Shown piece after piece: positions 41,064 to 50,139 of a stretch of 64,000 nucleotides of DNA. The stretch covers positions 77,419 through 141,418 of the forward strand of contig CALKHR010000109.1 in assembly GCA_937988885.1 (NCBI GenBank). The letters run 5' to 3'. The notes under the pieces were generated by a model. The model had not been told where the DNA came from and made no database searches. It saw nothing but the letters and a program-made list of their open reading frames with translations. The stretch is from an uncultured Roseiflexaceae bacterium (lineage in GTDB: Bacteria; Chloroflexota; Chloroflexia; Chloroflexales; Roseiflexaceae). Each line of letters opens with the position of its first letter. The first letter of the stretch is position 1. Position numbers and translations under genes: made by a program.

Positions 41064-42956
41064 ATGCGACGTTCTCTCTGGCAGCGCGGCGCGCAGATGC
41101 TGGCCGCGCTCACAGCCCTCACAGCGATCGGCATCTCCATCACTCCCACACAGGCAGCGCCTTTTGATGGACGACGCACGCAGTTCGCTGACGAAGCGTT
41201 TCGCACGGTTTGGTCACGCACCGACGCCGAAAGCGTGCGCGGTGGACGGACGTGGTACTGGGGGCCAGGCCCGTGGTTCGATTACGCCGAGTTCAATCGG
41301 CAGAGCCCGAACGGCCTGCGCACCGTGCAATACTTCGACAAAGCCCGTATGGAGATCAACAACCCGGCGGACCGCAGCTTTCAGGGTGGCGTGACGAACG
41401 GCTTGTTGGTTGTTGAGATGACTAGCGGGCGGATCAAGCTCGGCGATGACCCGTTCGACACAATGGCACATAAACCGGCAGACGTGCCAGTGGCAGGCAA
41501 TCCCAAAGAGAGCAACCCGAACAGCCCGACCTACGCATCGTTTGCGAGCGTGAGCACGCTGAACAACAACTACCGCGACCCGAACAAGTTGGGCCAGCGC
41601 GTCAGCCAAGCCATCGACCTGCACGGCAATGTGAGCAACCGCAACGACCTGGCGAACAACCACCCCGAAACCGAGATCGTGCAGTTCAACAGCATCACGG
41701 GCCACAACATTCCCAAGGTGTTTTGGGACTTCCTGAACTTGCAAGGTCCGTACATCGAGGGCGGCAGCACCCGCCAGGGCACTGTGGTCGATTGGGTCTT
41801 TGCGATGGGCCTACCGATCAGCGATGCGTACTGGACACGCGCCAAAGTCGGCAACGAGGAGAAGGATGTGCTGGTGCAGTTGTTCGAGCGGCGCGTGCTG
41901 ACCTACACACCCAGCAATCCGGCAGGCTACAAGGTCGAGATGGGCAACGTGGGGCAGCACTACTTCCAATGGCGCTACCCGCACCTGGGGCAGCCCTGGG
42001 CCAGCAGCGATCCGAACTTATCGCCGATCTTCGCCACCGATGTCGATGACAACCTGCATTGGGAGCTGAATCTGATCGACTTCAACGCGGGCAACGCGCA
42101 AACGCGCATCACCAACGGCAAGCACTACACCGTGGCCTATTCCTACAAGCGCAGTTGGTCGCTCCCGAACACGCGCATCCTGGCCGACTCGGCGCGTGGT
42201 GATGGCCAACACCGCCAGATCTACGAGTTGAATGTGCCAGCCGTGTACGATCGCTCGCAGGGCACCGCCGCCAACACCGCGCAGCGGCTGACCTACACCG
42301 ACGGTACGCCGCCGCCGGAGAGCAAGTTCCAAACGTGGTTGCCAAACGGGCCAGCCAACGACTACAACCCAAGCATCTCGCCCGATGGCACCAAGATCGC
42401 CTTTATCTCGGACCGCGATGGCAAGCCGCAACTCTACCTGATGTACGCCGACGGCAGCAACACCATTCGGCTCCACTTCAGCGATTGCATCGAGCAAGTG
42501 CCGAGCTGGAGCCCCGATGGCCGCAAGTTGTACTGGGAGCGCCAGTGCGCAGACGAGAAGTTCAAGATTATGTCGGCCGATCTGCACTACACAGGCGAGG
42601 GCGAATACGGCTTACAGGCCACGCTCGTCAATATCACCGAGTTGACCACGCAGGAACAAGGCGATAATCGCTTCCCGCGCGTCTCGCCCGATGGCAGCAA
42701 AATCGTCTTCACCTCGTATCGGGATGGGAACGCCGAGATCTACACGATGTCGGCCAACGGCGGTAACCAGACTCGCCTCACCTACAGCGCAGGCGAGGAC
42801 GAGGCAGCGAGCTGGAACGCCAACGGCACGCAGTTGATGTTCGCCAGCAATCGCGACGGCAACTACGAGATCTACACGATGAACGCCGACGGCAGCAACC
42901 AAGTCCGCCGCACCAACTCGAATCAGCAGGATCGATGGGTACTGTGGGCACAATAA
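41064..42956 (+). CDS. Secreted protein with TolB-like PD40 beta-propeller repeats
   Basis: A 630-aa exported protein. Signal peptide: MRRSLWQRG then a hydrophobic core and TPTQA-APF cleavage. The N-terminal ~330 residues form a domain I do not recognise (WYWGPGPWFDYAEF, YFDKARMEINNP, YFQWRYPHLGQPW). The C-terminal third has PD40 repeats (ISPDGTKIAFISDRDG, WSPDGRKLYWER, VSPDGSKIVFTSYRDG, WNANGTQLMFASNRDG), as in TolB, predicting a beta-propeller for binding. The ATG at 41064 has GAGGAGG upstream; the earlier ATG (41034) was rejected. Likely extracytoplasmic binding or scaffold role. Confidence 0.85.
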   Translation: MRRSLWQRGAQMLAALTALTAIGISITPTQAAPFDGRRTQFADEAFRTVWSRTDAESVRGGRTWYWGPGPWFDYAEFNRQSPNGLRTVQYFDKARMEINNPADRSFQGGVTNGLLVVEMTSGRIKLGDDPFDTMAHKPADVPVAGNPKESNPNSPTYASFASVSTLNNNYRDPNKLGQRVSQAIDLHGNVSNRNDLANNHPETEIVQFNSITGHNIPKVFWDFLNLQGPYIEGGSTRQGTVVDWVFAMGLPISDAYWTRAKVGNEEKDVLVQLFERRVLTYTPSNPAGYKVEMGNVGQHYFQWRYPHLGQPWASSDPNLSPIFATDVDDNLHWELNLIDFNAGNAQTRITNGKHYTVAYSYKRSWSLPNTRILADSARGDGQHRQIYELNVPAVYDRSQGTAANTAQRLTYTDGTPPPESKFQTWLPNGPANDYNPSISPDGTKIAFISDRDGKPQLYLMYADGSNTIRLHFSDCIEQVPSWSPDGRKLYWERQCADEKFKIMSADLHYTGEGEYGLQATLVNITELTTQEQGDNRFPRVSPDGSKIVFTSYRDGNAEIYTMSANGGNQTRLTYSAGEDEAASWNANGTQLMFASNRDGNYEIYTMNADGSNQVRRTNSNQQDRWVLWAQ

Positions 42957-43061
42957 CCCAATAATTTAGGAACCTAACGAACCCTCTAAACGTTGTACCT
43001 AGCGAAGATTTCGGGCGAGCCGTGCAGAATGTACGGTTCGCCCATAGCCATAGAGGAGAGC

Positions 43062-44819
43062 ATGTCTTCGCTACGTCATCGCAATTTGCTAAGCGTGTAT
43101 CTTCGCCCGCAACGGGGCGCTGTGGTGCTGCTCGCCATTCTTGTGCTGAGCAGTATCAGCCTCCAATTATTCAATCCGCAGATTATTCGGGTTTTTATCG
43201 ATACAGCGCAAGACAGCCAGGCTCATCAACGTTTGATCGGCGTGGCTGTCTTGTTTTTGATCGTCGGTGTGCTTCAGCGTGCCACCGCGCTGGCAAGCAG
43301 TTATTTGGGTGAACGGATCGGCTGGCGCGCCACCAACGCGCTACGCTCCGACCTGATGCGCCACAGCCTGCGCCTCGACCTATCGTTTCACAATCAACAC
43401 AGCCCGGGCGAACTGATCGAGCGCATCGACGGCGATGTCAAGACGCTCGCGAACTTCTTCTCGCAGTTGAGCGTGCAGGTCGCCAGCAACATCTTACTCA
43501 TCGTCGGCATCCTGCTGCTGCTGCTGCGCGAAGATTGGCGCATCGGCGCACTGTTGGCGCTCTACAGCCTGATCACGCTCGGCGTGCTGGGATCGCTGCA
43601 ACGATTGGGCGTAGCACGTTGGGAGGCCGAGCGCGCCGCCAGTGCCGCGCAGTACGGCTTCCTTGAGGAGCGCCTGGCTGGCACCGAGGACATTCGCGCG
43701 AACGGCGCCGAAGCCTACGTGCTTCAACGCCTCAGGCAGTTGATGTTCAAGCTGCTCGAAACGTACCGCGCCGCCCGCATGATCAGCAACCTGACCTACA
43801 TCAGCTCGAATTTCCTCTTGCTGCTTGGTTACGCGCTCGGTTTAGCACTGGGCGCACTTTTTTATGTGAATGGATCGATCAGCCTGGGCACAGCCTACCT
43901 GATCGTGGCGTACATCGGCATGCTGGCCGGGCCGCTGGAGAATATCCGCGAGCAGATTCAGGATCTGCAACAAGCCAGCGCCAGCAGCGAACGTGTGGAA
44001 GAGCTGATCAGCACGCCGCTGCGTATCAGCGAGCAGCCCCGCGCTACTCTGCCAGACGGGCCGTTGGCGCTCCGCCTGCAGCGCGTCAGCTTCACCTACG
44101 CCGACCAGCCCGAAGGCGACAGCCCTGCGTCGCCCACGCTCAGCGACATCGACCTGGAGCTTGCGCCTGGGCGTGTGCTCGGTCTATTGGGACGCACGGG
44201 CAGCGGCAAAACGACGCTCACCCGCCTGCTGATACGTCTGTACGATCCCACGGCGGGCAGCATCCAACTGAACGACCACGACCTGCGCGACCTGGCGCTG
44301 AGCGACCTGCGCAGCCACGTGGCGATCGTCACGCAGGATGTGCAGCTGTTCCAGGCCAGCATCCGCGATAATCTCACCTTCTTCAACAAGAACATCGGCG
44401 ATGAGCAGTTGCTCGCAGCGTTGCAGGAACTAGGGCTGGTCCAGTGGGTGCAACAGCGCGGCGGCCTCGATGCGCAACTGAACGCGGGCGGACAAGGGCT
44501 TTCGGCGGGCGAGGCGCAGCTATTGGCCTTCACCCGCGTGCTGCCGACCAACCCAGGCCTGGTGATCCTCGACGAAGCCTCGGCGCGGCTCGACCCCGCC
44601 ACCGAGCGCCTGCTGACCAGCGCGATGCAGCGGCTGATGCAGAACCGCACGGCGATCGTGATCGCGCACCGCTTGGATACCGTGCAACACGTCGATGATA
44701 TTCTGATCCTCTCTCACGGCCAGATGGCCGAATACGGCCCCCGCGCCGAACTTGCAGCGAACCCGCACTCGCAGTTGGCCCGGCTACTGCGCGGCGGCGA
44801 GGAGGAGGTGCTCGCATGA
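43062..44819 (+). CDS. ABC exporter half-transporter (subunit 1, catalytic Walker B)
   Basis: A 585-aa type I exporter half-transporter with six predicted membrane helices (residues 20-300) fused to an ATPase domain. Walker A is GRTGSGKTTL, the signature is altered to LSAGE, Walker B is VILDEAS with the catalytic Glu, and the switch His is in IVIAHRLD. The ATG at 43062 has GAGGAG upstream. The next gene overlaps by ATGA and encodes the partner subunit, so the two form a heterodimer. The substrate (drug, lipid or peptide) is unknown. Confidence 0.93.
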   Translation: MSSLRHRNLLSVYLRPQRGAVVLLAILVLSSISLQLFNPQIIRVFIDTAQDSQAHQRLIGVAVLFLIVGVLQRATALASSYLGERIGWRATNALRSDLMRHSLRLDLSFHNQHSPGELIERIDGDVKTLANFFSQLSVQVASNILLIVGILLLLLREDWRIGALLALYSLITLGVLGSLQRLGVARWEAERAASAAQYGFLEERLAGTEDIRANGAEAYVLQRLRQLMFKLLETYRAARMISNLTYISSNFLLLLGYALGLALGALFYVNGSISLGTAYLIVAYIGMLAGPLENIREQIQDLQQASASSERVEELISTPLRISEQPRATLPDGPLALRLQRVSFTYADQPEGDSPASPTLSDIDLELAPGRVLGLLGRTGSGKTTLTRLLIRLYDPTAGSIQLNDHDLRDLALSDLRSHVAIVTQDVQLFQASIRDNLTFFNKNIGDEQLLAALQELGLVQWVQQRGGLDAQLNAGGQGLSAGEAQLLAFTRVLPTNPGLVILDEASARLDPATERLLTSAMQRLMQNRTAIVIAHRLDTVQHVDDILILSHGQMAEYGPRAELAANPHSQLARLLRGGEEEVLA

Positions 44820-46624
44820 GCCACACACCATCGAACAGCGCCTCGCCGACCACCGAGCGCTACTTGCCGACCATGGTGCTCAACTGGGCGCTGATTCGCC
44901 ATGCACCGTGGCCGTACCTGCTCTGGAGCCTCTGCACGATCGGGTTCATCGTCGCGCCCGTGCTGCTCGGTCTGATCGAGAAGGCCATCTTCGACACCAT
45001 CAGCAACGCGACCCCGGCCACCCTGGGCTTGTGGAGCCTCGTGGCGCTCTACGTGGCGGTTGGCTTGGTGCGCCTGCTGATTTCGTTCGGCTCGACCTGG
45101 GGCGATGTGACCTTCCGTTACACCACTGGCGCGCTGGTGCGCAGCAACCTGTTGAGCGGGTTGCTTGGGCGTCCTGGTGCGCTGCCGCTGCCTGTCGCGC
45201 CGGGCGAGGCCGTCGGGCGGTATCGCGACGATGTGAACGAGATCACCGACTTCCCGCTGTGGTTTCCGTATGTGATCGGCTATGTGCTGGCCTTCGTGAT
45301 CGGCGTGGGCATTATGGCCCAGATCAACTTACGGATCACCTTGGTCATCTTCCTGCCGCTAGCGGTGATCGTCATTGTGACGCGGCTCGCGTGGGGCTAC
45401 CTGCTGCGCGCGATGCACGACAGCCGCCAAGCCGATGACGCTGTGGTCGGCTTCTTGGGCGAGGCGATGGGGGCGGTGTTGGCCATTAAAGTGGCGAGCG
45501 CCGAGGATTCGATGATCACGCAGTTCGAGACGCTGAACGAACAGCGCTCGCGCCAGGCGTTGCGCGTCCATCTGCTGCGTAATCTGCTCAACTCGATCAA
45601 CGATAGCGCTGTGACATTCGGCATCGGCATCACGTTGCTCCTGGCGGGGCAGGCGATGAGCGCGGGCACGTTCACGGTTGGCGATTTCGCGCTGTTCGTC
45701 TCGTACTTGTGGTTCACCACCGAGCTGCCGTCGATCATCGGCACCTTCATCGGCGACTATCGCCAGCAGCAGGTCGCGATCGGTCGGCTGCTCGAACTCA
45801 TCCCCGAGCAGCCCGCCGAAGCCTTGGCCCACGGGCCAGCGCCGCGGCAGCCGCAGGCCCCTGCGCCTGCCGACGAACAGCCGATTCTGCTCAATGTGCG
45901 TGGGCTGAGTTATCGCCACCCGAACAGCCAGGCAGGCATTCAGGGCATCGATCTTAGCGTGCCGCGCGGCAGTTTCACCGTCATCACCGGGCGGATCGGG
46001 GCGGGCAAGACCACGCTGTTGCGCGTGCTGTTGGGGCTGCTGCCAGCCGATAGCGGTGAGATCCGCTGGAATGGCGCGCCGATCCGCTCTGCGGCGAACT
46101 TCTTCCATCCGCCGCAGAGCGCCTACGTGCCGCAAGTGCCGCGCCTCTTCAGCGACAGCTTGCGCGAGAACATTCTCATGGGGCATCCGGCGAACGAGGC
46201 GGAGCTAGAACAGGCTATCCAGCGGGCGGTGTTCGAGACTGACCTCGCCACGCTCGATCAGGGGCTGGACACCCTCGTCGGCCCGCGCGGCGTGCGGCTA
46301 TCGGGCGGACAAGTGCAGCGCACTGCGGCCGCGCGTATGTTGGTGCGCCAACCTGCGCTGATGGTCGTCGATGACCTGTCGAGCGCGCTGGACATCGATA
46401 CCGAGCGCCAATTGTGGGAACGGCTTGCTCAGCAGACCGACCAAACCGGCGCACGACCAACCTTCCTGGTGGTATCGCACCGTCAAGCCGCATTGCAACG
46501 AGCAGATCAGATTATTGTGCTGAAGGATGGTGGTATTGAAGCGGTCGGCACCTTTGCAGAACTCGCTGAGCGTTCGGAGGAGTTCCAGGCGATTTGGCAA
46601 AATGATTCGCCTGCTTCGAACTAA
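44816..46624 (+). CDS. ABC exporter half-transporter (subunit 2, degenerate Walker B)
   Basis: A 602-aa exporter half-transporter. Six membrane helices precede the ATPase domain, which has Walker A GRIGAGKTTL, a canonical signature RLSGGQ, but Walker B VVDDLSS with Asp in place of the catalytic Glu. A Pro/Ala-rich linker (PAPRQPQAPAPADEQ) joins the two parts. It overlaps the end of subunit 1 (ATGA), so both are made together. In the heterodimer the competent ATP site would combine the Walker motifs of subunit 1 with the LSGGQ of this subunit. A terminator follows at 46647. Confidence 0.93.
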   Translation: MSHTPSNSASPTTERYLPTMVLNWALIRHAPWPYLLWSLCTIGFIVAPVLLGLIEKAIFDTISNATPATLGLWSLVALYVAVGLVRLLISFGSTWGDVTFRYTTGALVRSNLLSGLLGRPGALPLPVAPGEAVGRYRDDVNEITDFPLWFPYVIGYVLAFVIGVGIMAQINLRITLVIFLPLAVIVIVTRLAWGYLLRAMHDSRQADDAVVGFLGEAMGAVLAIKVASAEDSMITQFETLNEQRSRQALRVHLLRNLLNSINDSAVTFGIGITLLLAGQAMSAGTFTVGDFALFVSYLWFTTELPSIIGTFIGDYRQQQVAIGRLLELIPEQPAEALAHGPAPRQPQAPAPADEQPILLNVRGLSYRHPNSQAGIQGIDLSVPRGSFTVITGRIGAGKTTLLRVLLGLLPADSGEIRWNGAPIRSAANFFHPPQSAYVPQVPRLFSDSLRENILMGHPANEAELEQAIQRAVFETDLATLDQGLDTLVGPRGVRLSGGQVQRTAAARMLVRQPALMVVDDLSSALDIDTERQLWERLAQQTDQTGARPTFLVVSHRQAALQRADQIIVLKDGGIEAVGTFAELAERSEEFQAIWQNDSPASN

Positions 46625-46646
46625 AACAGAGCCGTAGAGTTTTGGA

Positions 46647-46686
46647 CAAAAGCGTCGTGGTTGGCATCCAACCGACGCTTTTTCCT
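46647..46686 (+). terminator. Intrinsic terminator after ABC exporter operon
   Basis: AAAGCGTCG ... CGACGCTTT stem with inner GGTTGG/CCAACC pairing, followed by TTTTTCCTTTT. It lies 22 nt after the ABC subunit 2 stop. Confidence 0.8.
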
Positions 46687-46774
46687 TTTCACAGGCAACC
46701 CATATGATCAGCAACTAGGCCATCTGGCGGAGTGCTGAGTTGCAAGCACGCGCATCGGCTACGAAGCGCCTGCA

Positions 46775-47053
46775 TCACCACACAATGCGGAAGTCGCGTT
46801 CCTCGCCGGTGGGTTGTTCCCATTCGACCTCAACACGCTCGACGCGGGCGGGCGATGGGCCGCCGTAGCACCAACCAACCACGCGCTGCACCGCCTCTCG
46901 CGAACCCTCAAATACAGCTTCAACACGCCCATCATCAAGATTCTTCACCCATCCCTTCACACCGCTTGCTCGCGCTTGCTCACGAGTATGGGCACGGAAA
47001 TTCACACCCTGAACGCGACCATCAATCAGGACATGTGCTCTGACGTGATCCAT
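46775..47053 (-). CDS. acyP: Acylphosphatase
   Basis: A 92-aa acylphosphatase, which hydrolyses the carboxyl-phosphate bond of acyl phosphates. The catalytic loop GRVQGVNFRAHTREQA contains the essential Arg, and Asn of the GWVKNLDDGRVEAVFEG segment is the second catalytic residue. Length is standard. The usual GVxFR loop has Asn (GVNFR), a common variant. The ATG at 47053 has GAGAGG upstream. It is a lone gene convergent with the ABC exporter operon. Confidence 0.95.
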   Translation of the reverse strand: MDHVRAHVLIDGRVQGVNFRAHTREQARASGVKGWVKNLDDGRVEAVFEGSREAVQRVVGWCYGGPSPARVERVEVEWEQPTGEERDFRIVW

Positions 47054-47173
47054 AACAGAACCTCTCCATTATGCTCTATGTTTTCAATTGGTTATGAAGA
47101 GGTTTATTATAGCGGAGAGTATCTACTACCACAAGTGTATAAAGCCATTGTTATTATTTCGTTCGCGAAATGC

Positions 47174-47209
47174 AATACAGGGCTAGGCAAGCCAGCCTAA
47201 CCCTGTATT
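47174..47209 (-). terminator. Hairpin after metalloprotease gene
   Basis: AATACAGGG / CCCTGTATT plus an inner TAGGC / GCCTA pairing gives a long stem, 28 nt after the metalloprotease stop. The T-run is weak on the minus strand. Confidence 0.5.
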
Positions 47210-47237
47210 CAGAGCTTTTTGAGGAGCCGTTGTGTAG

Positions 47238-49007
47238 CTATCGGCTAATAAACGGCGCGTACACGAACGACTGAACGGCAATAGCGTTCGAAATGTTGCC
47301 TGCCGCATCACGAAGGCGCACAGACTGAACATTTGCATCGGCAAGCATGAGCGTGCTCTCAAAGGGTTGCCAAGTTTTGCTATTGTTCAATTGCATCTCG
47401 ACTACGCCGCTCACGTTATCTCTCGCATCGATACGCAGCGTCGTTTGGTGACCAAGTTGCAACACTGCCTGTCCCGTTGGCGCTTCGCGATCGAGCGTGA
47501 TGGTGCGGGCGAAAATCGGCGATTCGACGCCCTTCGCGTCACGGAAGCGGACGTACACCCGCTGCGGGCCGTCTGTTGCAGCATTCAACTTCCACCGAGC
47601 TGTTGCCACAGCTTCCCACGGGCTATTGCTGAACGCAGGCGTGGTGCTGATCTGCACTTGGGCATTGCTCGGTGCGCTGAGCTTAGCCTCAACATTTGGG
47701 TTATTGGTGTATTCAGCTAGCTCAACGGCATATGCCGGAGCAGCGCCTACACCTGTCATCTCAACCGCCTGCTTCACGATCGGCGATACATTGCCCACAC
47801 TGTTCACCGCGCGGAACTCCACCGTGTGCTGCCCATCGTACAACGGCAGTGTGGTCGAAACTTGTACGTCTGCGTGATTGTAGCCCTGATCCGAAGGTGG
47901 AAGCACATACCACTCGCCGCCATCCACACGATACTCGATCTGCGTAACCTTGTTAATCGTGAGTGCGTGATACATGCTCGACGTCTTGTAAGGTTGATCG
48001 TGTGCATGCGCCACCACGCTCGGGCGCCCACCCGAGGCAGGCAATGCCAGTGTCACCTTCAATTCGGGCGTGGTGTCGAGCGGGTCGGGCAAGCCATTTT
48101 TGTTGCTGTCGTAGTAGCCAACCTGCCCCAACGCCGAATCGTCGATCGCCTGATTCACATACGCAAACAGCGGATCAAGCATAATCGACGGGATATTCGT
48201 GCCGCAGTTGTTCAACTGGCTGTTGCTGGTTGGTACCGCTAAATAGCCACTCCGCTGGCTGCAGGGCACCTGAGCTGCCTCATACTGATCAAGCGCACCA
48301 AAAATATGACCGAGTTCGTGAGCAATCACTGGAGCAAGGTTGTTGATGCCATACGAGCCAGAATCCGAGGTGATGACCATAAACGGGCCGCCAATGTAGG
48401 CATAGGCAAACGGGCCATTGGGGAAGCGGCCAAAGAAGTTATTGGAGCTATTGACAATGAAAATGGTGGTTGCCCAATCGGCTTGCTTCTTCTCTCGCAG
48501 CGCTTGATCGGCGTCGTAGGCCTGATCGAAGTAATTACCCTTTGTAAAGCCCATACGCGCTAACACATCGCTGATCCACAGACCTTCGTCGTACAGCGCA
48601 TTTTCGATCGGCTCGTAGCTCGATTGGACCACTTGAGTCTCAAGTTCGAAAGAAATATTGGCATTGGGAAGGCGAAGCCGCCACCATTCCAAAGCATTGG
48701 AGAGTTGTGTGGTAATGGTCGAGATCTGGCTTGGCGTCCAATCTTCAGTGGAAGGCTGCTTGGCGCCATTACTCTCGACAAATATCGCCTGAACGGCAAT
48801 ACGACCAGCCATAAACGCGCTTGGCTGATCTCGTGTAGGAGTTATATCAACTGCCGAAAGGTTGAGCGAACGGTTGGGCGGATAAAAAGCGTGCTCTCCA
48901 AACGAAAAATCACTATTTTCATCTTGGGCATTTATCGCTGAAGGAACAATATGAAAAGCCAACCCAACAAACAATAAAAGAACCGTAACCAATCGACCGG
49001 GGTACAT
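47238..49007 (-). CDS. Secreted metzincin-like metalloprotease with Ig-like domains
   Basis: A 589-aa secreted protease. Signal peptide MYPGRLVTVLLLFVGL with a likely cut after INA. The catalytic zinc site is HELGHIFGALD near residue 230 (HExxHxxGxxD, metzincin-like). A calcium-type loop SNKNGLPDPLD follows. The C-terminal half is made of beta-sandwich modules (VEFRAVNSVGN, YVRFRDAKGVES, VRLRDAAGNIS). The extreme C-terminus VYAPFISR resembles the end of the GH44-like protein at 63522. The ATG at 49007 has GAGGA upstream; the upstream in-frame extension was rejected as it lacks a signal peptide. Likely extracellular protein degradation. Confidence 0.85.
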   Translation of the reverse strand: MYPGRLVTVLLLFVGLAFHIVPSAINAQDENSDFSFGEHAFYPPNRSLNLSAVDITPTRDQPSAFMAGRIAVQAIFVESNGAKQPSTEDWTPSQISTITTQLSNALEWWRLRLPNANISFELETQVVQSSYEPIENALYDEGLWISDVLARMGFTKGNYFDQAYDADQALREKKQADWATTIFIVNSSNNFFGRFPNGPFAYAYIGGPFMVITSDSGSYGINNLAPVIAHELGHIFGALDQYEAAQVPCSQRSGYLAVPTSNSQLNNCGTNIPSIMLDPLFAYVNQAIDDSALGQVGYYDSNKNGLPDPLDTTPELKVTLALPASGGRPSVVAHAHDQPYKTSSMYHALTINKVTQIEYRVDGGEWYVLPPSDQGYNHADVQVSTTLPLYDGQHTVEFRAVNSVGNVSPIVKQAVEMTGVGAAPAYAVELAEYTNNPNVEAKLSAPSNAQVQISTTPAFSNSPWEAVATARWKLNAATDGPQRVYVRFRDAKGVESPIFARTITLDREAPTGQAVLQLGHQTTLRIDARDNVSGVVEMQLNNSKTWQPFESTLMLADANVQSVRLRDAAGNISNAIAVQSFVYAPFISR

Positions 49008-49187
49008 GGAATCCTCGCTGTTTCCGTATAGATAGTGCAAGGCCCTCATAAAGGCATCTTCTTGCATCCATCAGCATACAGAGACAGCGCAGATTTCGGT
49101 AGATTACGTGAGTCCTCAAAACATAACTACTTTTTCACATTTACACCTATCCTCTAACAAGACCAATGTACTATGTCGTACTCCTTG

Positions 49188-49922
49188 TTAAATCAGGACT
49201 TTTATCGATAACGGATATAGCTCATTCTGACGCCAAAATCCTTCGATCTGCACACGTCCAAATACGATGCCGTTGTTTGCCTGTTGGAGTGCCGCAAGCG
49301 CATGACGATCCTGAATCGGGCCACGAACTTTCAGCTGTCGCGCACCATCGGCGGGAATACCACCAGGCCCAATATTCTCCACCAGCAGCGTGGCCTTCGC
49401 GTGTGAAAGCAGCGCGCCCGTCACACGAACAACCCGCCCTTCGTAGGCCAGCGTATTCGTGTTGAGCGTGGCGATGTTCGTCTCCTCCGGCACGATGGTC
49501 TGAATTTGCGGATCGCGAAGGTGGTAGCGATACCTTCCATCGGGACCATAGCTGGCAGGTCCCTCTAGTTGGCCGCGGGCGAGCACAACGGCATACTGCA
49601 CTGTGCCTACACTGCGAAACGATTCGCGCTGCAGCTCAAGACTGTCGGTCGCCACCCAGATCTGATTCCCCTGCTCGGTGAGAGGTTCCGGTTTGGTGCC
49701 GTCGCCAAAACTCAGGCCGTTCAGCAGCCGCGCTCCATCCTCATCTACCACTAAGTACCCCAACGTCGTGACACTCGCACCCATGACTGGAAAGTTTTTC
49801 CCCAACAGATCATTCAAGGAGGTGAACGAAAGCGGAGTCGGTGTTGGGGGGATGGGCGGGCTGGGAGTCAGTTCAGCACAGGCAGTGAGCAACAAGGCGA
49901 GGAACAGCAAACGAAGCTTCAC
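49188..49922 (-). CDS. Putative lipoprotein, unknown function
   Basis: A 244-aa lipoprotein. MKLRLLFLALLLTAC gives a lipobox LTAC, followed by a Pro/Ser/Thr linker (PSPPIPPTPTP), so the protein is anchored outside the membrane. The rest is beta-rich, with an OB-fold-like second half (YEGRVVRVTGALL, TLLVENIG, IVFGRVQIEGFW); a nucleic-acid or sugar-binding role is not shown. The GTG start at 49922 has GGAGG upstream. The gene lies upstream of the metalloprotease gene in the same direction with a 180-nt gap, so co-transcription is uncertain. Confidence 0.75.
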   Translation of the reverse strand: MKLRLLFLALLLTACAELTPSPPIPPTPTPLSFTSLNDLLGKNFPVMGASVTTLGYLVVDEDGARLLNGLSFGDGTKPEPLTEQGNQIWVATDSLELQRESFRSVGTVQYAVVLARGQLEGPASYGPDGRYRYHLRDPQIQTIVPEETNIATLNTNTLAYEGRVVRVTGALLSHAKATLLVENIGPGGIPADGARQLKVRGPIQDRHALAALQQANNGIVFGRVQIEGFWRQNELYPLSIKVLI

Positions 49923-50067
49923 ACATTACCTCCAAACTGGGCTAACAAGGCTCGGATCATACCATAGGTTGCCCACCTCCTGAGAGGTGACACAAGCATG
50001 TTGACAGGCTAAGAAAGAGCCTTGATAGGTTTTGACAGTTAGTCACAGGTCTTTGGAAGACGATTTA

Positions 50068-50076
50068 TGGTACACT
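50068..50076 (+). promoter_or_regulatory. Possible extended -10 of HMG-CoA reductase operon
   Basis: TGGTACACT lies 63 nt upstream of the ATG at 50140. Two TTGACAG copies (50001 and 50032) lie further upstream, 31 bp apart, but at wrong spacing for a -35; they may be operator half-sites. Confidence 0.3.
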
Positions 50077-50139
50077 GCCAGTTGTTCATGAGTTCACAAT
50101 CTGGCAATGATGCCCTCAGATCTGAAAGGCTTTTAGTAT

